From Phyllobacterium sp. YR531 (GTDB taxonomy: Bacteria; Pseudomonadota; Alphaproteobacteria; Rhizobiales; Rhizobiaceae), in contig NZ_AKIZ01000022.1 in assembly GCF_000282595.1 (NCBI RefSeq), positions 248,001-312,000 of the forward strand: DNA of 64,000 bases. Reading direction: 5' to 3'. This document shows, one piece after another, positions 43,269-53,213 of the stretch. Made by a program: the position numbers and the translations under genes. The notes beneath the pieces were generated by a model that was given only the letters and a program-made list of their open reading frames with translations, was not told the origin of the DNA and searched no databases. How positions within the stretch are numbered: the stretch's first letter is position 1; the number at the start of each line of letters is the position of its first letter.

Positions 43269-45755
43269 ATGAATAATATGGAAATTGACAATCAGATGCC
43301 ATCCGACAGGACACCAGAGGGTAAATTTAGCATACCTGTTATTGCCGTTATTGGCCTCCCGCTGCTTACGCTCCTGATCCTGGTATTCATCGGATTCGGG
43401 CTTACTTTGCGGGACCACCGCTCGGAACTCACCAAGGCCTATTCGGAACGCATGTCGAAGGCCGTCGCACTTGATCTTGGCCGTCAATTGAGCGATCTCA
43501 TCACTCCTGTCGAACAATATGTGGATGGTGTGACGCGGCAGATTAAAGCCGCAGGCTGTAAAACAACGGCTTGCGTAAATTCTCTGATCCAGAAGGAGTA
43601 TCTAAAACCTGATCTGGTGCCGTTGCAAATTGCCGGCATTCGCTTCGGCGGAATGGATGGTCGATTGAATGGGGCCTTCCGCTACCAGGAAAAACAGGTG
43701 GAGTTTGCTGGGCGCTTTGACTCGATCGAGGATAATCCCTCCAGGTTTGCAGTCACGCTGGCTGGTCGTGAACTTTTTAGTTTTGTCTTCGATCTCTATT
43801 CGCAGGGCTGGTATCAGGCTGGTATGATAGGCAAATCTGCGGTGTGGAGTGCTCCCTATCATGGAGATAATGCAAACAATTTATGTCAACAAGGTGCGCT
43901 ACAAGATTGGTCATTGACCCGTATCGTCCGCATTGATGACCCCGACGGCAAACCATTGGGCGTACTCGGGGCCGATATGTGTATCAACGAGATCGGGGCG
44001 TTATTCAAGCGTGTGACGTCCGGCCACACTGTTGAAAAGATTTCGATAATTACCCCTTCAACAGAGCGTATTTTTATCGAGAACGAAAAGGTTACGGTAT
44101 CGCCCGCACTTCTGCCCGTGCAGGAGGCTGATGCAATACCTTTGGGCTCGGGAGACCTTCACAGATGGCGCGTGGCTGTTACTTTGGACCCAGGCCTGTC
44201 CCAGCAGATCGCATGGGACTGGCGGCAAATATCGCTGTTATTGGCAGGGTTTCTTATCAGTATTATCCTGACTGCACTCACTGCCAGCCTTGTTGTCAAA
44301 CCATTGATGAAGCTTTCCCGGGCTGTGACGGACGTCGGTGATCTGAAGCTTGAGACACCGATCTCCATTTCAACCGGCATCAAAGAAATTGGCTTGTTGG
44401 CATCTGTCATTGAACGAATGCGTTTTGTTCTGCATCGCAATCAGACAAGACTTGAATTTCTAGCCTATCATGACCCCGTCACAGGGTTTCTCAATCGGGA
44501 AGGATTGGCTAGGGCATTCGATCTTGCAAGTACGCGGGAAGGCCATGTCGACCTTATACTTATCAAGGTACGCAACTATCACCAGATAGCCAGTGTCTTT
44601 GGCGATGCGGTTTTGACGCGGTTGCTGATTGACAGGATAAACACGGTTCGAACAATGTTTGAAGGCGGTGTGGTCGGCTGCCTGAACAACAACCAGATTG
44701 CGTGTATTTTCCAGTCTTCCGAGGGGATCGACATTGCTCACATGCAGCAGGTGCTCGCTGCCATGCGATTGCCTTACGAAGACAATGGTATCCGTATTTT
44801 GCTCAATATTGCCGGTTCCGTATCGTCGAAGCACGGTCAGATAGAGTTGTTCGACTCTCTTTTACGCAGGGCCAATGAAGCCATGCATTATGCCGAGGAA
44901 ACGAAAAGTGAAGATGCCGTCTGGTATAATCCCGCACTCATTCAGGATCTGCGGGCAGTTCTGGATTTTGGCGGTGATATAACACAGGCTATCGCGCGTG
45001 GTGAGTTTTTGGTCGTGTACCAGCCGATAGTAGAACTTCGCACAGGCCAGATTGTTGAAGCGCAAGCGAGCGTCGTTTGGCATCATCCTGAATTTGGCGA
45101 GATCAGATCACACAAGTTCATGCCCATTCTGAAACGTAATGGTTCAATACGGCATCTCGGGCTTTTCGTCATGTCGCGGGCTTTTGAGTTCCTGCACGAT
45201 TTCAAGCGCCGCAGTCCGGACAAGAAACTGTTGATCGGCGTTAAACTTTCATATGCCCAGCTGATGGACCCATTGTTTGTCGAGCGGGTAACCGAGCTCC
45301 AGGCGGAATGGAACATCAGTGCTCCGGAAGTAAACTTCATCATCACACAGAATACGGCGATGCTTGAAGATCAGCAGATTTTCCGGGTCATGCGCAAACT
45401 GCGAAAGCTCGGCTTTTCCCTGACAATCGATCAGTTCGCAATGGCGCATTCCACGGTTAATGGAACCACTGCTTTGCAGTATGATGGGATGATGATCGGG
45501 CCGGATGTTTATCGCGGAATTGAGCAACCGGGTGTTGAACGGATCATTCTGGAGGCGGCGTGCGAACTCGCTCGCAAATTGGGAATGGAAAGGATAGCCG
45601 TTGGCATTGATAATCATGCTATTATCCAGCCACTGATAGAATGCGGCTGTAGTTTTGGCCGGGGTCCATGGTTCGGCAAATCAATCGACGAACAGACCTT
45701 TCTGGCGCGTTACGACGAGAATGCCGCAATGTTTACAGACGAGGTTGTCAGTTAG
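43269..45755 (+). CDS. Membrane protein with sensor, HAMP and degenerate GGDEF and EAL domains
   Basis: About 828 residues. A first membrane segment (about 20-45), a large periplasmic Cache-like domain, a second segment (about 320-345) and a HAMP stretch are followed by a GGDEF-type and an EAL-type domain. The GGDEF signature position reads LNNNQI (about residue 470) and the EAL motif reads EAQASVVW (about 596). The DDFGTG loop is IDQFAMAH (about 720), and the usual ELTE and NVS motifs are also changed. Neither cyclase nor phosphodiesterase activity is expected, so a c-di-GMP-sensing or scaffolding role is more likely. ATG 43269 follows GGAAAG. Confidence 0.88.
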   Translation: MNNMEIDNQMPSDRTPEGKFSIPVIAVIGLPLLTLLILVFIGFGLTLRDHRSELTKAYSERMSKAVALDLGRQLSDLITPVEQYVDGVTRQIKAAGCKTTACVNSLIQKEYLKPDLVPLQIAGIRFGGMDGRLNGAFRYQEKQVEFAGRFDSIEDNPSRFAVTLAGRELFSFVFDLYSQGWYQAGMIGKSAVWSAPYHGDNANNLCQQGALQDWSLTRIVRIDDPDGKPLGVLGADMCINEIGALFKRVTSGHTVEKISIITPSTERIFIENEKVTVSPALLPVQEADAIPLGSGDLHRWRVAVTLDPGLSQQIAWDWRQISLLLAGFLISIILTALTASLVVKPLMKLSRAVTDVGDLKLETPISISTGIKEIGLLASVIERMRFVLHRNQTRLEFLAYHDPVTGFLNREGLARAFDLASTREGHVDLILIKVRNYHQIASVFGDAVLTRLLIDRINTVRTMFEGGVVGCLNNNQIACIFQSSEGIDIAHMQQVLAAMRLPYEDNGIRILLNIAGSVSSKHGQIELFDSLLRRANEAMHYAEETKSEDAVWYNPALIQDLRAVLDFGGDITQAIARGEFLVVYQPIVELRTGQIVEAQASVVWHHPEFGEIRSHKFMPILKRNGSIRHLGLFVMSRAFEFLHDFKRRSPDKKLLIGVKLSYAQLMDPLFVERVTELQAEWNISAPEVNFIITQNTAMLEDQQIFRVMRKLRKLGFSLTIDQFAMAHSTVNGTTALQYDGMMIGPDVYRGIEQPGVERIILEAACELARKLGMERIAVGIDNHAIIQPLIECGCSFGRGPWFGKSIDEQTFLARYDENAAMFTDEVVS

Positions 45756-45812
45756 AGCTGCAGAACCATTCTAATTCAGGACAGGTGCAAACTAGCATTT
45801 GGAAGCAGTATT

Positions 45813-45858
45813 GTGCGTGGTGAGCCGTCCTGAGCTTGTCGAAGGGCGAACCACGCAC
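45813..45858. repeat. Short palindromic element with GTGCGTGGT ends
   Basis: GTGCGTGGT (45813-45821) and ACCACGCAC (45850-45858) are perfect 9-bp terminal inverted repeats around a core containing CTGAGCTTGTCGAAGGG. The same ends and core recur at 53595-53732, with a partial copy at 47857-47870. It lies downstream of the convergent EAL and aldolase genes. Confidence 0.65.
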
Positions 45859-45894
45859 GGGATTAATGCGGGCGTGTGCGGAGGCAGCGCGTTC

Positions 45895-46953
45895 TTAATC
45901 CACACGGCCTCGTGCTGCGACCGGCGCAATCTCAACAACTGTGTCGCCTGAAATAAGAATGACGCTATCGAAGAGATTTGAAACCACGCAGGCATGGTTG
46001 GGGATGATACGTATGCGGTCGCCTACCTTCGGCTTTTCCTTACTCGATGTGACATCAATGGTTCCATGCTCTTCACTGAGCGAGGAAATGATTGCGTCTG
46101 GATACTCAACAATTTTGCCAAATCCATCCATACCAAATGTGTCGCTGGATAAGACCTTCGAGCCCGCATCGACAACGGCACGGTTTTCTGTAGGACGGCT
46201 TACAACTGTAGCAAGGACAGTGAGAGCGCAATCGTCCCATGTGCCTGCACCTTTCGCCACCTGAAAACGATCCATGTAAATATAGGTACCCGGCCGGTGT
46301 TCGGTCGCGCTTTTCACCTCGTGCGCCCTCCACATATCCGGAGAACCGCCATTTGAAACGATGCGCGGATCAAGCCCCGCCGCGATAGCAAGTTTTTCTG
46401 CTTCGGCCAAAAATGCTTCATTTGCCTCGACGGCACCGGTTTTCGGATAAGTCATGAAACCGGCAAATATCAACCCTTCTGACTTGTGGATCAGTTTGGC
46501 GAGTAGCAAGGCTTCTTGCGGGGTCTGAACGCCGCAACGGCCCATGCCGGTATCACATTCAACCAGAACGGTCAGCGGCTTGTCGCGTCCAGCGAAGGCT
46601 TCAGAATAACCACGTATGGCGGTCTCATTGTCGGCAGTTACACTGATCGTGATGCGTTCATTGAGCTTTATCAGCCGTTCAAGCTTTGCCTTACCGATGA
46701 TATTGTATGGAACAAAAATATCGGTCAAACCTGCATCGGCCATCACTTCTGCTTCACCCAGCTTCTGGCAGGTGATCCCGATTGCCCCAAGCTCAATTGC
46801 GCGTTTAGCGAAACGCGGCAGCTTATGCGTCTTGATATGAGGACGTACGGTCAGCGAATGATTGTCGGCATAGGTCTGGAATTTTTGCAAGTTTGCTTCG
46901 GCGCGATCTGTGTCGATAAGAACTGCTGGCGTGTCAATTTCGTTGAGTTTCAA
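45895..46953 (-). CDS. D-threonine aldolase/DSD1-family PLP-dependent enzyme
   Basis: A 352-residue fold-type III PLP enzyme. The PLP Lys is K41 in RPHIKTHK. Other features are VECDTGMGRCGV, IVSNGGSPDMWRAHEV, and the C-terminal IIPNHACVVSNLFD, whose His and Cys are the metal ligands of D-threonine aldolases and D-serine dehydratases. It cleaves or dehydrates beta-hydroxy D-amino acids. It is the last gene of the leftward RpiR-linked unit, two bases after the regulator stop. Confidence 0.88.
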   Translation of the reverse strand: MKLNEIDTPAVLIDTDRAEANLQKFQTYADNHSLTVRPHIKTHKLPRFAKRAIELGAIGITCQKLGEAEVMADAGLTDIFVPYNIIGKAKLERLIKLNERITISVTADNETAIRGYSEAFAGRDKPLTVLVECDTGMGRCGVQTPQEALLLAKLIHKSEGLIFAGFMTYPKTGAVEANEAFLAEAEKLAIAAGLDPRIVSNGGSPDMWRAHEVKSATEHRPGTYIYMDRFQVAKGAGTWDDCALTVLATVVSRPTENRAVVDAGSKVLSSDTFGMDGFGKIVEYPDAIISSLSEEHGTIDVTSSKEKPKVGDRIRIIPNHACVVSNLFDSVILISGDTVVEIAPVAARGRVD

Positions 46954-46955
46954 TC

Positions 46956-47837
46956 TTAGTCTCCGAGCGGCAAAGTTGTCGCGTTATTGGCATGCATGGC
47001 TTGCAGGTTCTTGATACGGCGCATCCGCTCTACCGCAGGCGCTCCGATTTTTTCCGCTACAGACATGGCCAGCATATCTGTCAGTGCCAAAAGTGCGTAG
47101 CGGGCGGGGGAGGGCCGGTACACATTGGTGCCTTCGTCAATGTGAAAAGGCATCACAAGTTCTGCCGCTGCGGCGAGCTTCGTGCCCGGTGCTGTAAAGG
47201 CAATTGTCTTTGCGCCATAGCGCCGTGCGATGGTTACCGCCTCCACCAGAGGTTTGATTTCGCCCGATAGCGAATAGGCGATGATGACCGTATCCCTGTT
47301 GCTGGTAGCCGCCGTCATCTGCTGCATTTCACCATCAATATGGGATGAGGCGGCAATGCCGAGACGGAAAAGACGGTTTTCCATCTCGGTTGCCGCCATG
47401 GAGGAAGAACCGCCCGAGCCGTATGCGCGCACCATTCCAGCCTGCACGATCAGGGAGGCTGCAAGGTCAAGATCGTCCCTGTTGATCAGATTGCAGACAG
47501 TTTCAACCGCGTCGATGGCACTACGCGCAATGATCGAGGTTACTCCGCTGCCAGCATCATCCTGTGCAGGTCCGGGTGTGATGAAACGCCCGGCAATTGC
47601 CAGTGATTGTGCCAGCCTTACCTTGAAATCCCGGGTGCCCTCAAAGCCGAGCATGCGACAGAAACGGGTAATCGTCGGCTCGCTTACGCCAGCCTTTTCC
47701 GCAAGTTTGTTGATTGGTGCGTGGGTGGCAAAATCCGCATCTGACAGGATCGCGGCTGCAACCTGACTGTCGGAATGTTTGCCGGTATCGGCAACCTCCC
47801 TCAACCTTGCAACGATGTCAAAATGCGGCGGCGCCAT
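46956..47837 (-). CDS. RpiR/MurR family transcriptional regulator with SIS domain
   Basis: A 293-residue regulator. The N-terminal HTH_6 domain (INKLAEKAGVSEPTITRFCRMLGFEGTRDFKVRLAQSL) is followed by a SIS sugar-phosphate domain (AYGSGGSSSMAATEMENRLFRLG and AYSLSGEIKPLVEAVTIARRYGAKTIAFT). Such proteins respond to phosphorylated sugars or related metabolites. It lies within the divergent transporter cluster and probably controls it. Confidence 0.92.
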   Translation of the reverse strand: MAPPHFDIVARLREVADTGKHSDSQVAAAILSDADFATHAPINKLAEKAGVSEPTITRFCRMLGFEGTRDFKVRLAQSLAIAGRFITPGPAQDDAGSGVTSIIARSAIDAVETVCNLINRDDLDLAASLIVQAGMVRAYGSGGSSSMAATEMENRLFRLGIAASSHIDGEMQQMTAATSNRDTVIIAYSLSGEIKPLVEAVTIARRYGAKTIAFTAPGTKLAAAAELVMPFHIDEGTNVYRPSPARYALLALTDMLAMSVAEKIGAPAVERMRRIKNLQAMHANNATTLPLGD

Positions 47838-47874
47838 CTGTTCGTTTCATCCAGTTTGTCGAACCACGCACAAC

Positions 47875-48942
47875 TCAAATCCGGTTTCCGGTTTTAGCAT
47901 CAAAGACATGCACCTTTGCCGGGTCTACCGTCAATGACAATTGAGTGCCGGGCTCGGGCGAAAGGCGATCCCGGAAGACACAGCGCACGCCTACACCGGC
48001 AATCGTACCGAACAAATGTGTTTCCGAACCCGTCGGCTCTACGACTTCAACATTATAATTGAAACCATGGCCATCAGGCGCAAGGCGATAATGTTCGGGG
48101 CGAATACCGATTTCGACGGGCTGGCCTGAAGCGGCGGTTGTGTCGCCAACCTGTATTGTCACACCATCTGCCGTTCGAATCTTCGGGGACCCATCGCCTC
48201 GCTCAAGAATGCCGGGAATGAATGTCATCGCAGGCGATCCGAGAAACCCGGCAACGAATTTGTTGACCGGCTTGTCATAGAGCTCCAGCGGCGAACCGGA
48301 TTGCTCGATACGGCCACCATTCATCACGACAATGCGGTCCGCCATGGTCATCGCTTCAATCTGATCATGCGTGACGTAGACCATGGTCGTTTTCAATTGC
48401 TGGTGAAGCGCTTTTAGCTCCGTGCGCATCTGCACACGCAACTTGGCATCAAGATTTGAAAGCGGTTCATCAAAAAGGAAAAGGTCTGGCTCGCGTACGA
48501 TCGTGCGACCCATAGCGACGCGCTGGCGTTGTCCGCCCGAAAGTTGGCGCGGCACGCGGTCCAGATAATCATGCAGGTTGAGCGTTTCTGCAGCCTTGCC
48601 AACTTTGGCGTCGATTGCCGCCGAGCTTTCACGGCGGATTTTCGGCCCGAAGCCGATATTCTTGCGCACGCTCATATGCGGAAACAGAGCATAGCTTTGA
48701 AACACCATGGAGATATTGCGTTGCTGTGGCGGCAGCCCATTGGACAGGCGGTCGCCAATCCACAATTCACCCGATGAAATATCTTCAAGACCTGCGATCA
48801 TGCGCAGCAGCGTGGATTTTCCGCAGCCGGAAGGTCCGATCAGGACAAGAAATTCGCCGTCGCGCACATCAAGATCGACGCCATGCAGGATATTCATTGC
48901 GCCATAGGATTTGACGAGCTGCTTTATCTGGAGACCAGCCAT
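47875..48942 (-). CDS. ugpC: CUT1 ABC transporter ATP-binding protein (UgpC family)
   Basis: A 355-residue ATPase. Motifs are Walker [44 protein letters not shown], the H-loop VTHDQIEAM, and a C-terminal TOBE region ([13 protein letters not shown]). It serves the binding protein and permeases encoded on the opposite strand at 49.9-53.1 kb, since no other partners adjoin it. ATG 48942 is chosen after GGGAGAC. Confidence 0.91.
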   Translation of the reverse strand: MAGLQIKQLVKSYGAMNILHGVDLDVRDGEFLVLIGPSGCGKSTLLRMIAGLEDISSGELWIGDRLSNGLPPQQRNISMVFQSYALFPHMSVRKNIGFGPKIRRESSAAIDAKVGKAAETLNLHDYLDRVPRQLSGGQRQRVAMGRTIVREPDLFLFDEPLSNLDAKLRVQMRTELKALHQQLKTTMVYVTHDQIEAMTMADRIVVMNGGRIEQSGSPLELYDKPVNKFVAGFLGSPAMTFIPGILERGDGSPKIRTADGVTIQVGDTTAASGQPVEIGIRPEHYRLAPDGHGFNYNVEVVEPTGSETHLFGTIAGVGVRCVFRDRLSPEPGTQLSLTVDPAKVHVFDAKTGNRI

Positions 48943-48943
48943 T

Positions 48944-49735
48944 TCACTTGTCTCCCGCGAGAACGTCATTGATGAAATGCAGATTGCCTGCCGTCAATCC
49001 GCCATCGACGGTCAGAGTTGCGCCGGTAATTCCTGACGCGGAAGCGGAGCTTAGGAAAAATGCAGCTTGAGCGACTTCGCCGGGGGTGACAAGACGGCCG
49101 AGTGGATAATGCGGCAAAACCTTTGCCAGAAGCTCCGGCTGTTTTTCCAGGCGGTGGTCCCAAGCCGGTGTGCGCACTGAACCCGGGCAAACAGCATTGG
49201 AGCGGATGCCGTAGCGGCCCTTTTCCACAGCAAGCGCCTTCATGTAAGCGATCATCCCGGCTTTCGCGGCGGAATAGGCCGGGTTGCCATAATGATTGAG
49301 CGCATTGACCGAGGAGATAAACACCACGCTGCCACCACCCTTCGCGGCCATAGCCTCGACGATAGGTGCGGTTACGTGAAATACGCCGTTCAGGTTGATT
49401 GCAATTTCGTTTTCCCACACATTACCATCAACCTGATCGAGGATTTCGCCGCGGCTGAAACCCGCATTGTTGATCAGCACATCTGGCGTGCCATGATCGC
49501 GGAGAAACTTGTTGATCGCGCTGCTCGTCTGCGCCTTGTCATTGATGTCGAATACAAGACCGTTAGCGAGGGGAAGTCCGACAAGCAAACTCTCACTCTG
49601 ATCTGCACCGGATACCACAGCGCCCGCAGCATTGAATGTTTCAATCAGCGCCTGACCGATGCCGCCTCCCGCACCTGTTATGAGCACCTGCTTGCCCCGC
49701 AAGCCAAGTACCCTGTGCAATGTCTCTGAAGTCAT
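48944..49735 (-). CDS. SDR family oxidoreductase
   Basis: A 263-residue classical SDR with TGAGGGIG, NNAG, catalytic YSAAK and the C-terminal LTVDGGLTAG. It is the first gene of the leftward unit and is divergent from the binding-protein gene. It probably oxidises or reduces the alcohol or keto group of the imported compound. The substrate is unknown. Confidence 0.9.
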   Translation of the reverse strand: MTSETLHRVLGLRGKQVLITGAGGGIGQALIETFNAAGAVVSGADQSESLLVGLPLANGLVFDINDKAQTSSAINKFLRDHGTPDVLINNAGFSRGEILDQVDGNVWENEIAINLNGVFHVTAPIVEAMAAKGGGSVVFISSVNALNHYGNPAYSAAKAGMIAYMKALAVEKGRYGIRSNAVCPGSVRTPAWDHRLEKQPELLAKVLPHYPLGRLVTPGEVAQAAFFLSSASASGITGATLTVDGGLTAGNLHFINDVLAGDK

Positions 49736-49920
49736 ATGGTGACGACCTTGTTTTGAAATGTTCCCGTATTTTCATTAAGAACGGCATATGAAAAAAAGCA
49801 ACATGAAACTGTCATATCCCATCATTTTCTCACTTGCATGAAATTAAATTACATAGAATGATGAGAAAGGTTTCAAATTTACGCCAATGGGAGACAGAGG
49901 CGTTTAACAAGGGGAACATA

Positions 49921-51144
49921 ATGACCATCAAAAAGATAAGCCTTCTGGCAGGCTTGAGCCTTCTCGCATTTTCGAGCGGCGCTCTTGCCGATACTGTCCG
50001 CGTTACCATCGCTGAATATAGCAAAGGAACGGGTCCTTATTTTGAAGAAGCCGCCAAGGCTTTTGAAGCAGCAAACCCCGATACAAAGATCCAGATTGAA
50101 GTTGTGCCGTGGGACAGCCTGCAGCAGAAGCTGACAACGGACATTTCCGCTGGAGCGAATGCCGACTTGTCGATCATTGGCACGCGCTGGCTGCTTGATT
50201 ATGTCAAGGAAGGCATTATTGCTCCGCTGGATGAGAACATCACACCGGATTTCAAGGCACGTTTTATTGATACGTTCCTGACGCCATCAGTCATGGACGC
50301 CAAGGTTTATGGCCTGCCAATCGCGGCGTCCGCCCGCGCCATGTATTACAACAAGGACATCTTCGCCAAGGCCGGTGTGGATACGCCGCCAGCCACCTGG
50401 GCGGACTTCAAGACCACTGCTGAAAAGATCAAGGCGCTTGGCACCGAGACTTATGGTTTTGGCTTGCAAGGCAAAGAAATCGAAACAGATGTTTACTTCT
50501 ATTACGGCCTTTGGGCCAATGGCGGCGAGATCGTCAAGGACGGGAAGTCCGGTCTCGACTCCAAGGCGGCAATCGATACCGCGACGCTTTACAAAAGCTT
50601 CATTGATGGCGGCCTGACTCAGCCGGGCGTAACCTCCTATAGCCGTGAAGATGTGCAGAACCTGTTCAAGCAGGGCAAGGTTGCGACGGTTATCACGGCG
50701 CCGTTCCTTTCCGGTCAGATCAAGACCGAAGCGCCAAATCTCAACTATGGTGTTGCGCCAATTCCGGCCGGTCCGGATGGCGGCAAGGGCACCTATGGTG
50801 TGACCGACTCCATCGTCCTGTTCGAGAATTCAAAGAACAAGGAAGCCGCATGGAAGTTCCTCGACTTCCTGTTTACCACGGAACAACGTACCAAGTTCGA
50901 CAAGATCGAAGGCTTCCTGCCGGTCAATGCTGAAGAAGCCAAAGACCCGTATTTTGCCGATAATGCTGACCTGAAAGTGTTCACAAGCCTTTTGCCTGAT
51001 GCACGCTTTGCGCCGGTTATTCCAGGCTGGGAAGACATTGCCCAGACTACCTCCAATGCAATCCAGAAGATTTATCTGGGTCAGGGCGAGATCGAGCCAA
51101 CGCTGAAAGAAGCCGCTGCCAAGATCAATGAAACATTGAAGTAG
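49921..51144 (+). CDS. CUT1-type ABC transporter substrate-binding protein
   Basis: A 407-residue family 1 binding protein with a signal peptide (residues 1-21, ending GALAD). Features are TVRVTIAEYSKGTGPYFEEAAKAFEAANP, DSLQQKLTTDISAGANADLSIIGTRWL, and the GTYGVTDSIVLFENSKNKEAAWKFLDFL segment. ATG 49921 follows AAGGGGAAC. A 247-bp hairpin-rich gap separates it from the permease genes, which would allow it to be made in excess. Confidence 0.92.
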   Translation: MTIKKISLLAGLSLLAFSSGALADTVRVTIAEYSKGTGPYFEEAAKAFEAANPDTKIQIEVVPWDSLQQKLTTDISAGANADLSIIGTRWLLDYVKEGIIAPLDENITPDFKARFIDTFLTPSVMDAKVYGLPIAASARAMYYNKDIFAKAGVDTPPATWADFKTTAEKIKALGTETYGFGLQGKEIETDVYFYYGLWANGGEIVKDGKSGLDSKAAIDTATLYKSFIDGGLTQPGVTSYSREDVQNLFKQGKVATVITAPFLSGQIKTEAPNLNYGVAPIPAGPDGGKGTYGVTDSIVLFENSKNKEAAWKFLDFLFTTEQRTKFDKIEGFLPVNAEEAKDPYFADNADLKVFTSLLPDARFAPVIPGWEDIAQTTSNAIQKIYLGQGEIEPTLKEAAAKINETLK

Positions 51145-51160
51145 GTCTGAAAATCCCGCT

Positions 51161-51340
51161 CCCCTTTCTCCCCCCTCTTGTGGGGGAGAAAGTGATTTCA
51201 GCATCTTAGCCCTTGCTAAGTGCTAGAAATCACAAGAGAGGGGATTTGCTTCATTAAACTACCCCCTCTCTTGGATTTTCCAAGGATTTAGCAAAGAGGC
51301 TAAACCCAGGAAAACCCTTTCTCTCCCACAAGGGGAGAGA
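51161..51340. repeat. Cluster of five hairpins between binding-protein and permease genes
   Basis: Five consecutive inverted repeats fill this gap: TTTCTCCCCC/GGGGGAGAAA (51165-51191), GTGATTTC...GAAATCAC with inner AGCA/TGCT and CTTAGC/GCTAAG (51192-51233), AAGAGAGGGG/CCCCTCTCTT (51234-51272), GGATTTTCC and TTTAGC/GCTAAA (51273-51316), and TCTCTCCC/GGGAGAGA (51320-51340). This is like REP/BIME-type palindromic clusters. It could shield the 3' end of the binding-protein mRNA or attenuate transcription into the permeases. Confidence 0.75.
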
Positions 51341-51391
51341 TAATCGGCATGTTCGTTTGGCGTGCATTAAGAACCAAAGGTAATTCCATCG

Positions 51392-52261
51392 ATGCAACGG
51401 GCTTCAGTCCCCTATTTCCTTATCCTGCCCAGCTTTCTTCTGGCGGCTGCAATCATCCTGTGGCCGCTCAAGGAAATCGTCTCGCTTTCGCTGCACGATG
51501 TGAACCGCTTTGGCATGTTGAAAGATTTCATCGGCCTTGAGCATTTCCGCAGTCTCTTCGCTAACGCGGATTTCCTCGCAGCGACGTGGCGCACACTATT
51601 CTGGACGGCAGCTGTCGTCATTGGCACGCTGATCGTTTCCGTCCCCATAGCGCTCATTCTCAATGAAGACTTCTACGGTCGTGGTATTGCCCGCATTCTG
51701 ATCATGTTGCCTTGGGCGATTTCGCTGACCATGACGGCCATTGTCTGGCGATGGGCACTTAACGGCGAAAGCGGCATGTTGAATTCGGCCCTGCGCGATC
51801 TGGGTATCATCAACAGCAACATTCAATGGCTGGCGGAAGCTTCCACGGCCTTTCCGATGCAGATACTCATCGGCATTCTGGTTTCTGTCCCATTCACTGT
51901 AACGATCTTCCTTGGCGGTCTCTCATCGGTGCCGGAAGATCTTTATGAAGCCGCCGCAACAGAAGGCGCGGGCAGGTGGGACCAGTTCCGCCTCATTACG
52001 CTGCCTTTGCTCAAACCCTTCATCAATATCGCCTTTGTGCTCAACACGATCTACGTGTTCAATTCGTTCCCGATCATTTGGGCAACGACACAGGGCGGCC
52101 CCGCCAACTCCACCGATATTCTGGTAACGTATCTTTACAAGACAGCCTTCCGCATGGGCAGGCTGGGCGAAGCGGCCGCCGTCTCGCTCATCATGTTCGC
52201 TATCCTCATCGTCTTTACCATCATCTATGTGCGCCTCGCCATGCGGGAGGAAAAGCAATGA
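51392..52261 (+). CDS. CUT1 sugar ABC transporter permease (MalF-like)
   Basis: A 289-residue inner-membrane protein with six predicted segments and the EAA loop [27 protein letters not shown]. It follows the hairpin cluster and overlaps the second permease by four bases (ATGA). The start ATG 51392 has AAAGG 12 bases upstream, which is a loose fit. Confidence 0.9.
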   Translation: MQRASVPYFLILPSFLLAAAIILWPLKEIVSLSLHDVNRFGMLKDFIGLEHFRSLFANADFLAATWRTLFWTAAVVIGTLIVSVPIALILNEDFYGRGIARILIMLPWAISLTMTAIVWRWALNGESGMLNSALRDLGIINSNIQWLAEASTAFPMQILIGILVSVPFTVTIFLGGLSSVPEDLYEAAATEGAGRWDQFRLITLPLLKPFINIAFVLNTIYVFNSFPIIWATTQGGPANSTDILVTYLYKTAFRMGRLGEAAAVSLIMFAILIVFTIIYVRLAMREEKQ

Positions 52262-53082
52262 GCAAGAAACTGAAACGTTCGATCCTGTTCTGGCTGTTCC
52301 TGTCGCCGATTGTTGTGGTGATCCTGTTTCCCTATGCGGTCATGGCGATAAGCTCGCTGAAATCCGCCACGGAAGTGCTCAACCCGACCTGGTGGCCGGA
52401 TGAATTGCACTGGCAGAACTTTCCTGAAATGTGGCGCACTTCCGGCATTGCACCGGCATTGGTCAACTCGCTCTATGTGTCCGGTCTTTCAACGGCATTG
52501 ACGATCCTCGTTTCCATTCCCGCCGCCTATGCTCTCAGCCGTTATCAATTTGCCGGACGCAACGCATTCCGTCAGTTTCTGCTGGTATCGCAAATGCTCT
52601 CGCCGATTGTTCTTGTCATTGGTCTGTTCCGCCTCGTTGCCGGGGCAGGCATGATCGACAGTCTTAATGTTCTGGTGGTGATCTATACGGCGTTCAACAT
52701 CGCCTTCTGCGTCTGGATGCTACAAAGCTATTTCTCCACCATTCCGCGTGATCTGGAGGAGGCTGCGTGGATGGAAGGGGCAAGCCGCACGCGCACGCTG
52801 TTCACCGTGTTTCTGCCGCTGGCAGTTCCGGCCATGGTGGTTACCGCAATTTTCACATTCATCAATGCGTGGAATGAGTTCGTTATCGCACTGACAATGC
52901 TGCGCACGGAAGACAGCTATACCTTGCCGATCCGGGTCTTTTCGCTCGTGGCGGGTCGCTATACGGTGGATTGGCACTATGTTATGGCCGCTGCATTCGT
53001 GGCTTCGGTGCCGGTCGCCATTCTTTTCGCCTGGTTGCAACGCTATCTGGTGCGCGGTCTTTCCATCGGTGCGGTTAAATGA
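52258..53082 (+). CDS. CUT1 sugar ABC transporter permease (MalG-like)
   Basis: A 274-residue permease with six predicted segments and the EAA loop [27 protein letters not shown]. The ATG at 52258 overlaps the previous stop and follows GGGAGGAAAAG. The long upstream extension of this frame is a shadow of the first permease. Tandem palindromic repeats follow its stop. Confidence 0.92.
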   Translation: MSKKLKRSILFWLFLSPIVVVILFPYAVMAISSLKSATEVLNPTWWPDELHWQNFPEMWRTSGIAPALVNSLYVSGLSTALTILVSIPAAYALSRYQFAGRNAFRQFLLVSQMLSPIVLVIGLFRLVAGAGMIDSLNVLVVIYTAFNIAFCVWMLQSYFSTIPRDLEEAAWMEGASRTRTLFTVFLPLAVPAMVVTAIFTFINAWNEFVIALTMLRTEDSYTLPIRVFSLVAGRYTVDWHYVMAAAFVASVPVAILFAWLQRYLVRGLSIGAVK

Positions 53083-53188
53083 GCAATTCCAGGAAAAGTG
53101 TGAAACGGTTTTCCGTCCGGAATTGCGTGGAACGACAAATCAAGCAATTCCAGGAAAAGTGTGAAGCGGTTTTCCGTCCGGAAATTGC
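53083..53188. repeat. Two tandem copies of a 44-45-bp palindromic repeat
   Basis: Copy 1 (53083-53126) and copy 2 (53144-53188) are almost identical. Each begins GCAATTCCAGGAAAAGTGTG, contains CGGTTTTCCGTCC, and ends GGAATTGC or GAAATTGC. Each folds on itself through GCAATTCC/GGAATTGC and GGAAAA/TTTTCC. They start at the base after the permease stop and end 26 bases before ridA, so they probably act as an mRNA processing or stabilising element. Such sequences are dispersed in Rhizobiales genomes. Confidence 0.8.
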
Positions 53189-53213
53189 GGTAAGAAAATA
53201 GAGGATATATATC

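Noticed and set aside
51976-52257. N-terminal extension of the second permease of the 51-53 kb importer
   Set aside because: The extension is out of frame with and lies within the first permease gene; the family start at 52258 has a GGAGG site and ATGA overlap.
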